Made by a program: the position numbers and the translations under genes. The notes below the pieces were generated by a model. That model did no database searches, had not been told where the DNA came from, and saw nothing but the letters and a program-made list of their open reading frames with translations. 35,875 nt of DNA from an uncultured Sulfitobacter sp. Its GTDB lineage: Bacteria; Pseudomonadota; Alphaproteobacteria; Rhodobacterales; Rhodobacteraceae. Positions 6,690-14,355 of this stretch are shown in pieces. The stretch spans positions 1 to 35,875 of the forward strand of contig CALFWM010000076.1 in NCBI GenBank assembly GCA_937928635.1, read 5' to 3'. The first letter of the stretch is position 1; every line of letters starts with the position of its first letter.

Positions 6690-7568
6690 ATGGACAATTG
6701 GGATGAAATCAGGACCGCCTATCAGGTCGCGCGCTTGGGCACCGTCAGCGGGGCGGCAGAAGTCATGGGCGTGCATCATGCCACCGTCATCCGCCACATA
6801 GACGCGCTTGAGACGCGGTTGGGCGTCAAGCTGTTTCAGCGCCATCCACGCGGTTACACGGCCACAGAATCCGGCAAGGATCTGTTGCGGGTCGCTGCTG
6901 CAACGGATGATCAATTCAGCCAGCTTGCGGGGCGCATCAAGGGGAGCGGTGCGGCTGTTTCGGGTGATCTTGTTGTCACCTCGCTGGAATCGATGTCCCA
7001 TCGCATGGCCCCTTTGCTGGCGGCGTTTCAGGCGCGGCACAAAGATGTGGTGGTGCGCTATCTGACCGGGGCGCGGCTGTTTCGGCTGGAATACGGCGAA
7101 GCGCATGTGGCCCTTCGCGCCGGCACAGCGCCGGACCAGCCCGACAATGTGGTGCAGCCGCTGATGGAATTGCCCATGGCAGCCTATGCCAGCCCTGCAT
7201 ATGTGGCGCAGTTTGGTGTTCCCAATGCGCCGCAGGAGTATGAGCAGCATCGCTTTGTTGGGCCGGAGGATCGCGAAAGCCGCGCACCCTATCACAGATG
7301 GATGCGCAGAAATGTGCCCGATCATCTGGTGACGTTTCGTTGCACAGACAGTCGTGCGGTTGAGGCCGCTGTGATCGCCGGGGCGGGCATCGGGTTTCTG
7401 ACGCAGGATATTGCCGCGACCTATCCTGATCTGGTTGAAGTCCACGGGCCCCGCCCCGAATGGGCCGCGCCGCTGTGGCTGGTCACACATGTTGATTTGC
7501 ACCGCACAACCAAAGTGCAGGCATTGCTGAACTTTATCAAAGAGGCTGTGCGCGAGGGGACCTTTTGA
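6690..7568 (+). CDS. LysR-type transcriptional regulator
   Basis: A 292-residue regulator when started at ATG 6690 ('MDNWDEIRTAYQVARLGTVS'); the in-frame ATG at 6672 would add six residues ahead of the helix-turn-helix and is less likely. The N-terminal winged helix has 'GTVSGAAEVMGVHHATVIRHIDALETRLGVKLF'. The remainder is the LysR effector-binding fold, with 'GDLVVTSLESMSHRMAPLLAAF' opening domain I and 'VEAAVIAGAGIGFLTQDIA' near the end. It overlaps the following EamA transporter gene (TTGA), so the pair is probably co-transcribed, and the regulator may respond to something the transporter exports. The effector is unknown. Confidence 0.9.
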   Translation: MDNWDEIRTAYQVARLGTVSGAAEVMGVHHATVIRHIDALETRLGVKLFQRHPRGYTATESGKDLLRVAAATDDQFSQLAGRIKGSGAAVSGDLVVTSLESMSHRMAPLLAAFQARHKDVVVRYLTGARLFRLEYGEAHVALRAGTAPDQPDNVVQPLMELPMAAYASPAYVAQFGVPNAPQEYEQHRFVGPEDRESRAPYHRWMRRNVPDHLVTFRCTDSRAVEAAVIAGAGIGFLTQDIAATYPDLVEVHGPRPEWAAPLWLVTHVDLHRTTKVQALLNFIKEAVREGTF

Positions 7569-8467
7569 CCCGGCTGTTCAGTGCGGGCGCACAGGGGCAT
7601 CTGGCAATGTTGCTGTTTTCGGCATTGGTTGCGGGGTCCTTTTCGCTGGGCGCTTTGATGGCGAACGAAGTCTCACCTGCCGCCTTTACCGCGTTGCGGT
7701 TCTGTTTGGCGGCCTGCTGTGTGGGTCTGTTGGCCTGGCGCGCGGGGGTTATCCACCGCGACGCGCTCCGCGCGCCCTGGCGGTATGCGGTGCTGGGCGG
7801 GTTGTTTGCCTTTTACTTTGTGCTGATGTTTGAGGGCCTCAAGACCGCTCCGCCTGTCGCCGCAGCGGCGGTGTTCACGCTGGTGCCGCTGATGTCGGCA
7901 GGGTTTGCCTGGGTGCTGTTGCGCCAGGTGATGACACAGCGCATGGCTTTGGCGCTCAGCATCGGGGGTGCGGGCGCACTCTGGGTGATTTTTCGCGCGG
8001 ATATCGCGGCTCTGCTGGGTTTTGATATTGGCCGGGGCGAGGTTATCTATTTTGTCGGCTGTGTTGCGCATGCGCTTTACACACCCATGGTGCGGCAATT
8101 GAACCGGGGCGAAAACGTTGTGATGTTTTCCTTTGGCACCTTGGTTGCGGGTGCCGTGCTGTTGCTGATCTACGCAGCACCCCTGATCGCGCAAACAGAC
8201 TGGGGCGCGCTGCCGCCCATCGTCTGGATCACGCTGGTCTATGTCTCCGTTTTTGCCACGGCGGCCACGGTTGTCTTATTGCAATTTGCCACGCTGCGCC
8301 TGCCGTCTGCAAAGGTCATGGCCTATACCTATCTGGTGCCAACCTGGGTCATCGTCTGGGAAATCATGCTGGGCAATGGTGCGCCCGCGACCCTTGTGCT
8401 GGGGGGGGTGGCGCTGACGGTTCTGGCGCTGCTGATGCTGCTGCGCGATGAAACGGTGCCGCGCTAG
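7565..8467 (+). CDS. EamA/DMT-family membrane exporter
   Basis: A 300-residue protein started at TTG 7565, which overlaps the LysR stop (TTGA). It has about ten hydrophobic segments in two homologous halves, the drug/metabolite transporter EamA arrangement: 'FTALRFCLAACCVGLLAW' in the first half, 'APPVAAAAVFTLVPLMSAGFAW', and 'LPSAKVMAYTYLVPTWVIVW' in the second, the last being the typical EamA segment before span 9. It likely effluxes amino acids or small metabolites; the substrate cannot be told. Its stop codon shares the CTAG at 8464-8467 with the stop of the convergent ArsR gene. Confidence 0.88.
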   Translation: MTRLFSAGAQGHLAMLLFSALVAGSFSLGALMANEVSPAAFTALRFCLAACCVGLLAWRAGVIHRDALRAPWRYAVLGGLFAFYFVLMFEGLKTAPPVAAAAVFTLVPLMSAGFAWVLLRQVMTQRMALALSIGGAGALWVIFRADIAALLGFDIGRGEVIYFVGCVAHALYTPMVRQLNRGENVVMFSFGTLVAGAVLLLIYAAPLIAQTDWGALPPIVWITLVYVSVFATAATVVLLQFATLRLPSAKVMAYTYLVPTWVIVWEIMLGNGAPATLVLGGVALTVLALLMLLRDETVPR

Positions 8468-8817
8468 CGGTCTGGTGTGGCCTTGGGCGCTGGCGTGTCG
8501 GGCAGTTCCTTTTCCAAAAACCGCTCAAAGGCGTCCAGATTAACCGGCTCAAACTGCCCAAATCCCTGCATCCAGATGGAGGCCGCGCGCAATGCGTCCG
8601 GTTCCAGTTTGCACCATTTCACCCGTCCACGTTTTTCCTGAGAGATCAACCCGGCACTGGTTAACACGCCCAGATGTTTTGAAATTGCGGCCAGCGACAT
8701 TTCAAACGGCTCCGCTACGTCCGTCACAGCCATGTCATCCTCCAGCAGCATCGCAAGGATGGCGCGGCGGGTCGGGTCGGCAAGGGCGGCAAAGGCGGCG
8801 TCGAGCGGGTCTGACAT
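8464..8817 (-). CDS. ArsR-family winged-helix regulator
   Basis: About 117 residues from ATG 8817 ('MSDPLDAAFAALADPTRRAILAML'). The sequence has the ArsR/SmtB winged helix: 'LADPTRRAILAML', recognition helix 'MSLAAISKHLGVLTSAGLI', and wing 'EKRGRVKWCKLEPDALRAAS'. The metal-box cysteine pair (CVC) in the recognition helix is absent, so it is more likely one of the non-metal members common beside SRPBCC/AHSA1 genes than an arsenic sensor. No partner gene is beside it. Upstream in-frame ATGs at 8826 and 8853 are alternatives. It converges on the EamA gene with a four-base overlap. Confidence 0.85.
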   Translation of the reverse strand: MSDPLDAAFAALADPTRRAILAMLLEDDMAVTDVAEPFEMSLAAISKHLGVLTSAGLISQEKRGRVKWCKLEPDALRAASIWMQGFGQFEPVNLDAFERFLEKELPDTPAPKATPDR

Positions 8818-8849
8818 GAGATGCATAAACACCGCATTGGGGCGGGCGG

Positions 8850-9080
8850 TCAACTGCGGGGATGATGTGTGGTTTCAGAGGGCCATTGGTGCTGGCGGCG
8901 CGCCAGTTCATAGTCAGAGATACCAATATCACGGGCAATGTGTGCATTCATGTGGGGCATTTTTGGGTGATGGCGCACTTGCCATGCGCGCCGGAATGCG
9001 GTGCAGATTTTCCGGGTCCATGTGTTTTTTGCACAAGTGGGCTGTCTACGCCGGGGCGTATCTGCATCAATGGATGCCAT
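8850..9080 (-). CDS. Small DUF1127-like basic protein
   Basis: A 76-residue protein from ATG 9080, with AGGA eight bases upstream. The C-terminal part 'MNAHIARDIGISDYELARR' matches the DUF1127 pattern (short Arg/Lys-rich segment then L-x-D-I-G-(I/L)-S). The N-terminal half is basic ('TPRRRQPTCAKNTWTRK'). DUF1127 proteins in alphaproteobacteria are tiny, often stress- or phosphate-responsive, and in some species bind RNA; none of that can be shown here. It is divergent from a LysR gene, with a perfect palindrome between them, so co-regulation is plausible. Confidence 0.65.
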   Translation of the reverse strand: MASIDADTPRRRQPTCAKNTWTRKICTAFRRAWQVRHHPKMPHMNAHIARDIGISDYELARRQHQWPSETTHHPRS

Positions 9081-9135
9081 TTCAAATATCCTAATTTGTT
9101 GTGTCTGTCAGTCATATTGAGTGTTTCTGCCATAA

Positions 9136-9183
9136 TTGACAAAGACAACTTCTTGACAGAATATGTGCAAAAATTGCACATAT
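9136..9183 (+). promoter_or_regulatory. Promoter and palindromic operator of the lysR gene at 9189
   Basis: TTGACA (9136-9141), a 17-base spacer and GAATAT (9159-9164) form a good sigma-70 promoter. It is overlapped by the perfect inverted repeat ATATGTGCAA (9161-9170), AAA, TTGCACATAT (9174-9183). The repeat covers the predicted transcription start and ends six bases before the regulator's ATG, a layout expected for autorepression. It is also placed to affect the divergent DUF1127 gene. Confidence 0.6.
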
Positions 9184-9188
9184 TTGCG

Positions 9189-10109
9189 ATGCACCGCCAA
9201 CTTCCTCCTTTGAATGCCCTGCGTGCCTTTGAGGCTGCGGGCCGTCATCAGAGCTTCTCCCGCGCGGCAGAGGAATTGGGGGTCAGTCATTCCTCCATCA
9301 GCCGCCATGTGCGCGGGCTTGAAGATCGTTTGGGCGTGCAATTGTTCAGGGATCTGCCACGTGGTCTGGCCCTGTCACGGGATGGCGCGGCTTATCTGGC
9401 GCAACTCTCACCTGCGCTGGACGCTATTGCCACCGCAACCGAAGGGCTTGCTGAAACGCCACAGGGCACCGTGACAGTCAATAGTGAGCCCTTGTTTGCG
9501 ACCAAGTGGATATTGCCGCGTCTGTCAGATTTCTACGCAGAGCACCCCGGTATCACAATCCGGCTGGAGGCGTCACGCGCCTTGGCGGATGTGGCGCGAT
9601 ATGAGGCTGACCTTGCGGTTCGATTTGTGCATCCCGGCGGGGTCTATCCAAATTCTGAATTGTTAAGCGATGCGCGACTTTACCCATTTGCCGCACCAGC
9701 GCTGGTGCCTGCGCCGGTTGCGGATCCGCGCGACCTGCTGAACCATCTCTTGATGCGCGACCGCACAAACGGGACCTGGCCGGTCTGGTTTGATGCGGCA
9801 GGCAGCGACGTGACCGCAGAAGAAATCCCGCAAGGCCAATGGCGGTTAAAATCCCTGCTGGCAGTGGAGGCGGCGATTGCAGGGCAGGGGGTGCTGTTGA
9901 CCTCGGAGGAGGTGGTGGCCGGCGAAGTTGCCTTAGGCCGTTTGATCCGATTGTCAGACGTTGGCTTCCGCGAGGGTGGCTATCATCTGGTACGTTCTGA
10001 GGGGGCGATGCGTCGCAAGCCGGTTCGCCTGTTTCGCGACTGGATTGTCGCGCAAAGTATGCCCTGGCGGGGTGATCCGGCCAAGACAATCAACCAAATG
10101 GTTGAATAA
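9189..10109 (+). CDS. LysR-type regulator, GcvA-like
   Basis: A 306-residue regulator from ATG 9189 ('MHRQLPPLNALRAFEAAGRH'). This opening and 'QSFSRAAEELGVSHSSISRHVRGLEDRLGVQLF' are typical of the GcvA/AmpR subgroup. The effector domain includes 'TVNSEPLFATKWILPRLSDFYAEHPGI' and 'EADLAVRFVHPG'. An open frame extends upstream to 8862 but crosses the promoter and the divergent gene, so the internal start was chosen. The ligand is not predictable, because the GcvA subgroup in Rhodobacterales is highly expanded. A palindrome over its own promoter suggests autoregulation. Confidence 0.92.
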   Translation: MHRQLPPLNALRAFEAAGRHQSFSRAAEELGVSHSSISRHVRGLEDRLGVQLFRDLPRGLALSRDGAAYLAQLSPALDAIATATEGLAETPQGTVTVNSEPLFATKWILPRLSDFYAEHPGITIRLEASRALADVARYEADLAVRFVHPGGVYPNSELLSDARLYPFAAPALVPAPVADPRDLLNHLLMRDRTNGTWPVWFDAAGSDVTAEEIPQGQWRLKSLLAVEAAIAGQGVLLTSEEVVAGEVALGRLIRLSDVGFREGGYHLVRSEGAMRRKPVRLFRDWIVAQSMPWRGDPAKTINQMVE

Positions 10110-10218
10110 CCACGGTGCGTCAAAGCCGCTTTATTGACGTCTTCCGGGCGCTGTCTCCCCCTTCACCCTTCCAATTAAACTCATATAAAGCAGTTGTTTA
10201 TGATGTGGGTGGCGCGTG

Positions 10219-10247
10219 TTGACTCTGACCTGACCGCACAGTATCCC
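10219..10247 (+). promoter_or_regulatory. Promoter of the F0 ATP synthase operon
   Basis: TTGACT (10219-10224), 17 bases, TATCCC (10242-10247). Transcription would start near 10254, about 24 bases before the proposed atpI GTG. The remainder of the 10110-10277 gap shows no gene. Confidence 0.5.
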
Positions 10248-10277
10248 CTCCCCAAGTCGATGATGGGAGATGTGCGT

Positions 10278-10631
10278 GTGACCCGGTCTGACCCAAAGCA
10301 GCGTCTGGAGCAGCTTGAGGCCAAATTGGATGCCGCGAAAAAGCGGAACGCGCTGAAACCCCGGGTCGACAAAACCGTGGATGAAAGCCACCTCGCGTGG
10401 CGCATGGTGATAGAATTGGTGGTCGGTCTGTTGATCGGCTTTGGTATCGGATGGGGCTTGGACTGGCTTTTTGGCACTCTGCCGATCTTCCTGATGCTGT
10501 TTACATTGCTGGGCCTTGCGGCGGGGATCAAGACGATGCTCCACTCTGCGCAAGAGCTTCAGAAGAAACAACTGGCCGCTCAGGCCGATGTACATTCGCC
10601 CGACGCGGGCGGCGCAGATAGAGGGGCCTGA
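10278..10631 (+). CDS. atpI: ATP synthase protein I (F0 assembly factor)
   Basis: A 117-residue protein from GTG 10278, chosen because GGGAGA (10265-10270) sits seven bases upstream and the family begins with a short hydrophilic coiled segment ('DPKQRLEQLEAKLDAAKKR'). Two membrane spans follow: 'MVIELVVGLLIGFGIGWGLDWL' region and 'LPIFLMLFTLLGLAAGIKTM', the AtpI hallmark. AtpI helps c-ring assembly and may aid Mg2+ uptake. It is not part of the final enzyme. It is the first gene of the F0 operon, one base ahead of atpB. Confidence 0.88.
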   Translation: MTRSDPKQRLEQLEAKLDAAKKRNALKPRVDKTVDESHLAWRMVIELVVGLLIGFGIGWGLDWLFGTLPIFLMLFTLLGLAAGIKTMLHSAQELQKKQLAAQADVHSPDAGGADRGA

Positions 10632-10632
10632 A

Positions 10633-11412
10633 ATGGCATCAGAGACAGACAGCGCAGGCGGGTTGACGTTCCACCCGATGGATCAATTTGCGGTTAAGCC
10701 GTTCTTTGGCGGCGGTGGCGACGTGGGGTTCCTGACCATCACCAATGCAACCGTCTGGATGGCGCTGGCCGTTCTGGCGATCTTTGCGCTGATGGTTCTG
10801 GGCAGCTCCAAACGCGCCATCGTACCGGGCCGCATTCAGTCGATTGCGGAGCTGGCCTTTGGCTTCATCCACAAGATGGTGGAAGATATTTGCGGCAAAG
10901 AGGGGCTGAAGTATTTCCCCTGGATCATGACGCTGTTTCTGTTCATCGTCTTTTCAAACTTTCTGGGCCTGTTGCCGATGGCGTTCACGCCCACATCGCA
11001 CATTGCGGTCACGATCATCATGGCGATGGGGGTGTTCCTGACGGTCACCATTCTTGGCTTTGTCAAGCATGGCGCGGGTTTCCTGAGCTTGTTCTGGATT
11101 TCCAGTGCACCGCTGATCCTGCGCCCGATCCTCGCATTGATTGAGATTATCTCGTATTTCGTGCGTCCCGTCAGCCACTCCATTCGTTTGGCGGGCAACA
11201 TGATGGCGGGTCATGCGGTGATCAAGGTGTTCGCGGCCTTTGCACCGCTGGTGCTGATCTCCACGGGCATCGGCCTTGTGGTGACGCCCCTGTCGATCAT
11301 CGCGATCACAGCGATTTATGCGCTTGAGATGTTGGTGGCGTTCATTCAGGCCTATGTGTTTGCCATCCTGACATGCGTGTACCTCAAGGACGCGCTGCAT
11401 CCGCATCACTAA
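10633..11412 (+). CDS. atpB: F0F1 ATP synthase subunit a
   Basis: A 259-residue membrane subunit forming the proton half-channels of F0. It contains the essential arginine motif 'SHSIRLAGNMMAGH', in which the Arg faces the c-ring glutamate, and the C-terminal 'ALEMLVAFIQAYVFAILTCVYLKDA' typical of subunit a. The ATG at 10633 follows the atpI stop by one base, and GAGGGG lies upstream within atpI. About five to six spans are apparent. An in-frame extension further upstream overlaps atpI and is rejected. Confidence 0.97.
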   Translation: MASETDSAGGLTFHPMDQFAVKPFFGGGGDVGFLTITNATVWMALAVLAIFALMVLGSSKRAIVPGRIQSIAELAFGFIHKMVEDICGKEGLKYFPWIMTLFLFIVFSNFLGLLPMAFTPTSHIAVTIIMAMGVFLTVTILGFVKHGAGFLSLFWISSAPLILRPILALIEIISYFVRPVSHSIRLAGNMMAGHAVIKVFAAFAPLVLISTGIGLVVTPLSIIAITAIYALEMLVAFIQAYVFAILTCVYLKDALHPHH

Positions 11413-11417
11413 GCAAA

Positions 11418-11437
11418 GATGGGTGCAAGCACCCATC
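11418..11437. repeat. Palindromic intergenic repeat (REP-like) between atpB and atpE
   Basis: GATGGGTGC-AA-GCACCCATC, nine perfect pairs, followed by CTACGG. A similar palindrome ending TTACGG lies at 27280-27305, suggesting members of one REP-like family. Between atpB and atpE it may also stabilise the 3' end of an atpIB transcript or the atpE message, because subunit c is needed in excess. Confidence 0.6.
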
Positions 11438-11499
11438 CTACGGACAACCGCGGAGAGATCCGTAACCGAAATTCAAATTCCATCGTAAGGAGAAAAAAC

Positions 11500-11739
11500 A
11501 TGGAAATCGAAGTCGCAACAGCATTGGGTAAATACATCGGGGCAGGTCTGGCTTGTACCGGCATGGGCGGCGCGGCCGTTGGTGTGGGTCACGTGGTTGG
11601 TAACTTCCTGTCCGGCGCACTGCGCAACCCGTCTGCGGCCGCTGGCCAGACAGCCACAATGTTCATCGGTATCGCGTTCGCAGAAGCGCTGGGGATCTTC
11701 TCGTTCCTCGTTGCTCTGCTGCTGATGTTTGCCGTCTAA
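11500..11739 (+). CDS. atpE: F0F1 ATP synthase subunit c
   Basis: A 79-residue hairpin of two membrane helices that oligomerises into the rotating c-ring. Features are the glycine-rich first helix ('GAGLACTGMGGAAVGVGHVVG'), the polar loop R42-N43-P44, and the proton-carrying acid Glu62 in 'FIGIAFAEALGIFSF'. The start at 11500 was chosen for the AAGGAGAAAA Shine-Dalgarno and family length; the longer frame from 11419 crosses the palindromic repeat. A strong ribosome-binding site and hairpins on both sides suit high stoichiometry. Confidence 0.98.
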   Translation: MEIEVATALGKYIGAGLACTGMGGAAVGVGHVVGNFLSGALRNPSAAAGQTATMFIGIAFAEALGIFSFLVALLLMFAV

Positions 11740-11766
11740 GACACCTAGAGACTGACATCCTTACGA

Positions 11767-11797
11767 CTCCCTCAAAGGCCCCGTGCCCTTGAGGGAG
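11767..11797 (+). terminator. Stem-loop between atpE and the b' gene
   Basis: CTCCCTCAA (11767-11775) and TTGAGGGAG (11789-11797) form nine perfect pairs around a 13-base loop. There is no T-run, so it is more likely an mRNA-stabilising or partial-attenuation structure, keeping atpE mRNA more abundant than the downstream b-subunit message. Confidence 0.5.
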
Positions 11798-11829
11798 GAC
11801 AAAGGCAAAGTTTCCAAGGAGAGGCCATC

Positions 11830-12360
11830 ATGGCAACCGAAACAACAGAAGCCGCAGGCAAGGCCGCCGAACCAGGCATGCCGCAGCTGGACTTTACGAC
11901 CTGGGACAACCAGATTTTCTGGTTGGTGATCGCGCTTTTTGCGACCTATTTTATTCTGTCTCGCATTGCGCTGCCGCGCATTGGTGGGGTGCTGGCCGAA
12001 CGGGCCGGAACCATCAGCAATGACATCGCAGCCGCCGAAGACCTGAAAGCCAAGGCCATCGAGGCCGAAGCCGCCTATGACAAGGCGCTGGTTGATGCAC
12101 GTGCCGAGGCCAGCCGCATTGTCGCAGAGGCAAAAGCCGATATTCAGTCAGATCTGGATGTGGCCATTGCGGAGGCCGACAAAGAGATCGCCGCCAAATC
12201 CGCCGAGGCGGAGAAGGCCATTGCAGAAATTCGCGCCGGCGCGATGGACAGTGTCAAGACCGTCGCCAAGGATACCGCGAAAGAGATCGTGGCGGCCATG
12301 GGGGGCAAAGCGGACGCCAAGACCATCACCGCCGCTGTGACCGCGCGGATGAAAGGATGA
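11830..12360 (+). CDS. atpF': F0F1 ATP synthase subunit b'
   Basis: A 176-residue peripheral-stalk subunit. An N-terminal hydrophilic stretch is followed by one membrane span ('WDNQIFWLVIALFATYFILSRIALPRIGGVL'), then a long Ala/Glu/Lys-rich coiled coil ('AAAEDLKAKAIEAEAAYDKALVDARAEA'). The 'LPRI..VLAER' after the span is typical of b'. It pairs with b as a heterodimer holding F1 against rotation. AAGGAGAGG sits eight bases upstream of ATG. It overlaps atpF by ATGA. Confidence 0.93.
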   Translation: MATETTEAAGKAAEPGMPQLDFTTWDNQIFWLVIALFATYFILSRIALPRIGGVLAERAGTISNDIAAAEDLKAKAIEAEAAYDKALVDARAEASRIVAEAKADIQSDLDVAIAEADKEIAAKSAEAEKAIAEIRAGAMDSVKTVAKDTAKEIVAAMGGKADAKTITAAVTARMKG

Positions 12361-12938
12361 ACATCATGCCTAAAACCACGCGTTTGACCCTGTCTTCGCT
12401 TTTTGCGGGGCTGATTGCGTCTCCTGCATTTGCTGCCGGTGATGTGTTCTTTTCCCTGCGCAATACCGACTTTGTTGTTCTGATCGCGTTCCTGCTGTTC
12501 ATCGGCATTCTGGTGTACCTCAAGGTGCCGGGCCTGTTGATGGGCATGCTCGACAAGCGCGCAGAGGGCATCAAGACGGAACTCGATGAAGCCCGCGCCC
12601 TGCGGGAAGAAGCACAGACATTGCTGGCCTCTTACGAGCGCAAGCAGAAAGAGGTGCAGGAGCAGGCAGACCGCATTGTGGCGGCAGCCAAGGATGAGGC
12701 TGTTGCTGCCGCTGCGCAGGCGAAAGTTGATCTGGCCAAGTCGCTGGAACGCCGCATGGCCGCAGCCGAGGATCAGATTGGGTCTGCCCGTGCCGCTGCT
12801 GTCAAGGAAGTCCGCGATCAGGCCGCAGCGATTGCTATTGCTGCGTCACGGGATGTGATTGCCAAGCAGATGACAGCCGCCACCGGGAATTCCCTGATCG
12901 AGGATGCCATTGCACAGGTGGACGCCAAGCTGCACTGA
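12357..12938 (+). CDS. atpF: F0F1 ATP synthase subunit b
   Basis: A 193-residue stalk subunit. It begins with a signal-peptide-like segment ('LTLSSLFAGLIASPAFAAGD'), then the membrane span 'FVVLIAFLLFIGILVYLKVPGLLMGMLDKRAEGI', which carries the b-subunit 'VP..L..MLDKR' motif, and finally a coiled coil to the C-terminus. The cleavable-looking N-terminus is common in alphaproteobacterial b subunits. ATG 12357 overlaps the b' stop; an internal ATG at 12366 is an alternative. It is the last gene of the operon and is followed by a strong terminator. Confidence 0.94.
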   Translation: MNIMPKTTRLTLSSLFAGLIASPAFAAGDVFFSLRNTDFVVLIAFLLFIGILVYLKVPGLLMGMLDKRAEGIKTELDEARALREEAQTLLASYERKQKEVQEQADRIVAAAKDEAVAAAAQAKVDLAKSLERRMAAAEDQIGSARAAAVKEVRDQAAAIAIAASRDVIAKQMTAATGNSLIEDAIAQVDAKLH

Positions 12939-12960
12939 GCGTAGCGCAGATGTAGATTGA

Positions 12961-12996
12961 AAAGCCCCGGCCATTGTGCCGGGGCTTTCTCGTTTT
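12961..12996 (+). terminator. Rho-independent terminator of the atp operon
   Basis: AAAGCCCCGGC (12961-12971), loop CATTGT, GCCGGGGCTTT (12978-12988): eleven perfect pairs with T-rich sequence (TTTCTCGTTTT) at and after the stem. It also serves the convergent gene at 13015-13485. Confidence 0.85.
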
Positions 12997-13014
12997 GGGG
13001 GTAGTGCCGCTTGG

Positions 13015-13485
13015 CTATCCTTTCCTCTTGCCGCGCAGGTATTCGCAGCAAAGCATCACGCCTGCGCACAGGCAGATCATCAACTCCACACCAAAGGACC
13101 AATGGGTCAGAAACGACAAAACCCACCAGTCCTGTGTTGCCGGGACGGTGATCAGCGCATGCTGCAGGTCGATAAGCGGCCAGCCCCAGTCAATCCGGCC
13201 CGTCACCGTATCGAGCATCACATGACACACCCCGCCTGCGGCCAGCGCGCGCAGGATGCCACCGCGCAGGCCAAGCACAATCCCGAGCGCCAGAAGCATC
13301 AGCCAAAACGCCGGGCGGTGGGTGAGGTAGTTGTGGTGATGTACCATTGGCCCCAGACCGCTGAAGATCAGCAGCAAGTCCGCATCGGGCAGGATTGATC
13401 CGGCAAGAACCCAGAACTTATGTCTGCGCAACCGGGGCAAGGCGCGTGTCAGGATGTAGCCGGCAGGCAAATGGGCAATAAACAT
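13015..13485 (-). CDS. YdjM/DUF457-type membrane-bound metal-dependent hydrolase
   Basis: A 156-residue membrane protein. Conserved family features are an early 'LAGSILPDADLL', 'MVHHHNYLTHRPAFWL' (His cluster and THR motif) and 'GGVCHVMLDTVTG' (H-x3-D). These match the predicted membrane-bound, metal-dependent hydrolases related to LexA-regulated YdjM, where His/Asp residues bind metal. About four spans are seen. The physiological substrate is unknown. The start at 13485 ('MFIAHLPAGYILTR') matches the family's usual opening. It lies downstream of the FadR-type regulator on the same strand, 87 bases away, and may be co-transcribed. Confidence 0.8.
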   Translation of the reverse strand: MFIAHLPAGYILTRALPRLRRHKFWVLAGSILPDADLLLIFSGLGPMVHHHNYLTHRPAFWLMLLALGIVLGLRGGILRALAAGGVCHVMLDTVTGRIDWGWPLIDLQHALITVPATQDWWVLSFLTHWSFGVELMICLCAGVMLCCEYLRGKRKG

Positions 13486-13572
13486 GAAGCGGTCTCCATC
13501 GGAAGGGGCCGGTTCAGGATGTCTGAGAAATGTGCAGGAGCCTGTGGGGAGATGTGCAGTGCCTGTGCAGGC

Positions 13573-14340
13573 CTACCCCCCGGTTTCGTGATCCAATCGC
13601 TGACGGGCGATGGTTTCGTTATGATCAGCGCTCCGTTGGTCCATGAGGGCGCGTTGTACGAACTCCAGATGCGCCTCAACCGCTGAGCGCGCCGCGCTTG
13701 GGTCACGGGCCTGAAGGGCTGCGTTGATTGCGCGGTGTTGGTCCAACAGGGCGCTGCGGCTGGTGCGTTGTTTGAACATGATCTGACGATTGTAAAACAC
13801 ACCGCCTTGCAGCAGATCATACATGGAGCGCATCATATGCAGCATGATCACATTGTGGCTGGCCTCGATGATCGCGAGGTGAAACTGCGCATCAAGCTGT
13901 GACTCCTGTGTGGTGTCTTTTGCTGCATGGGCGGTCTCCATCTTGGCAAAAACCGCAGCCACCACCGCCAGATCGGTGTCAGAACCCAGCCGCGCCGCGC
14001 GTTCAGCGGCCAGCCCCTCCATATCGCGGCGAAACGACATGTAGTCAAAAACCGCCTCTTCGTGGCGGGCAAAGAGATCAATCAGGGCTGGTGAAAAGGC
14101 GCTGCCCAAAACATCTGCCACGTAGATGCCCGCACCCGCTTTGGTGCTGAGCAGGCCGGAGGATTGCAGTTGCGCAACGGCGTCGCGCAAGGACGGGCGG
14201 GAGACGTTCAGACGCGCCGCCAGATCACGTTCCGAGGGCAGGCGTTCGCCCGGGCGCAGGATGCCGCGCAGGATCAGCTCTTCGATCTGGCGCACCACAG
14301 CGCTGGAGAGTTTTTCAGAGGTGACAGGGCGAAAGGGCAT
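13573..14340 (-). CDS. FadR/FCD-subfamily GntR regulator
   Basis: A 255-residue regulator. The N-terminal winged helix has 'LRPGERLPSERDLAARLNVSRPSLRDAVAQLQSSGLL'. The C-terminal all-helical FCD ligand domain has 'DAQFHLAIIEASHN' and 'HRAINAALQARDPSAARSAVEAHLEFV', whose histidines bind metal in this family. Relatives (PdhR, LldR, GlcC types) respond to small organic acids such as pyruvate, lactate or glycolate. No target metabolic gene is adjacent. Just upstream of its start is a perfect palindrome, TGGTCA-N7-TGACCA, matching the TGGT..ACCA style of FadR-type operators, so autoregulation is likely. Confidence 0.9.
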   Translation of the reverse strand: MPFRPVTSEKLSSAVVRQIEELILRGILRPGERLPSERDLAARLNVSRPSLRDAVAQLQSSGLLSTKAGAGIYVADVLGSAFSPALIDLFARHEEAVFDYMSFRRDMEGLAAERAARLGSDTDLAVVAAVFAKMETAHAAKDTTQESQLDAQFHLAIIEASHNVIMLHMMRSMYDLLQGGVFYNRQIMFKQRTSRSALLDQHRAINAALQARDPSAARSAVEAHLEFVQRALMDQRSADHNETIARQRLDHETGG

Positions 14341-14355
14341 AGGGTTCCTTTGGAT

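Noticed and set aside
8862..9188. N-terminal extension of the GcvA-like regulator to 8862
   Set aside because: It crosses the promoter, palindrome and divergent DUF1127 gene; the family-typical N-terminus begins at 9189.
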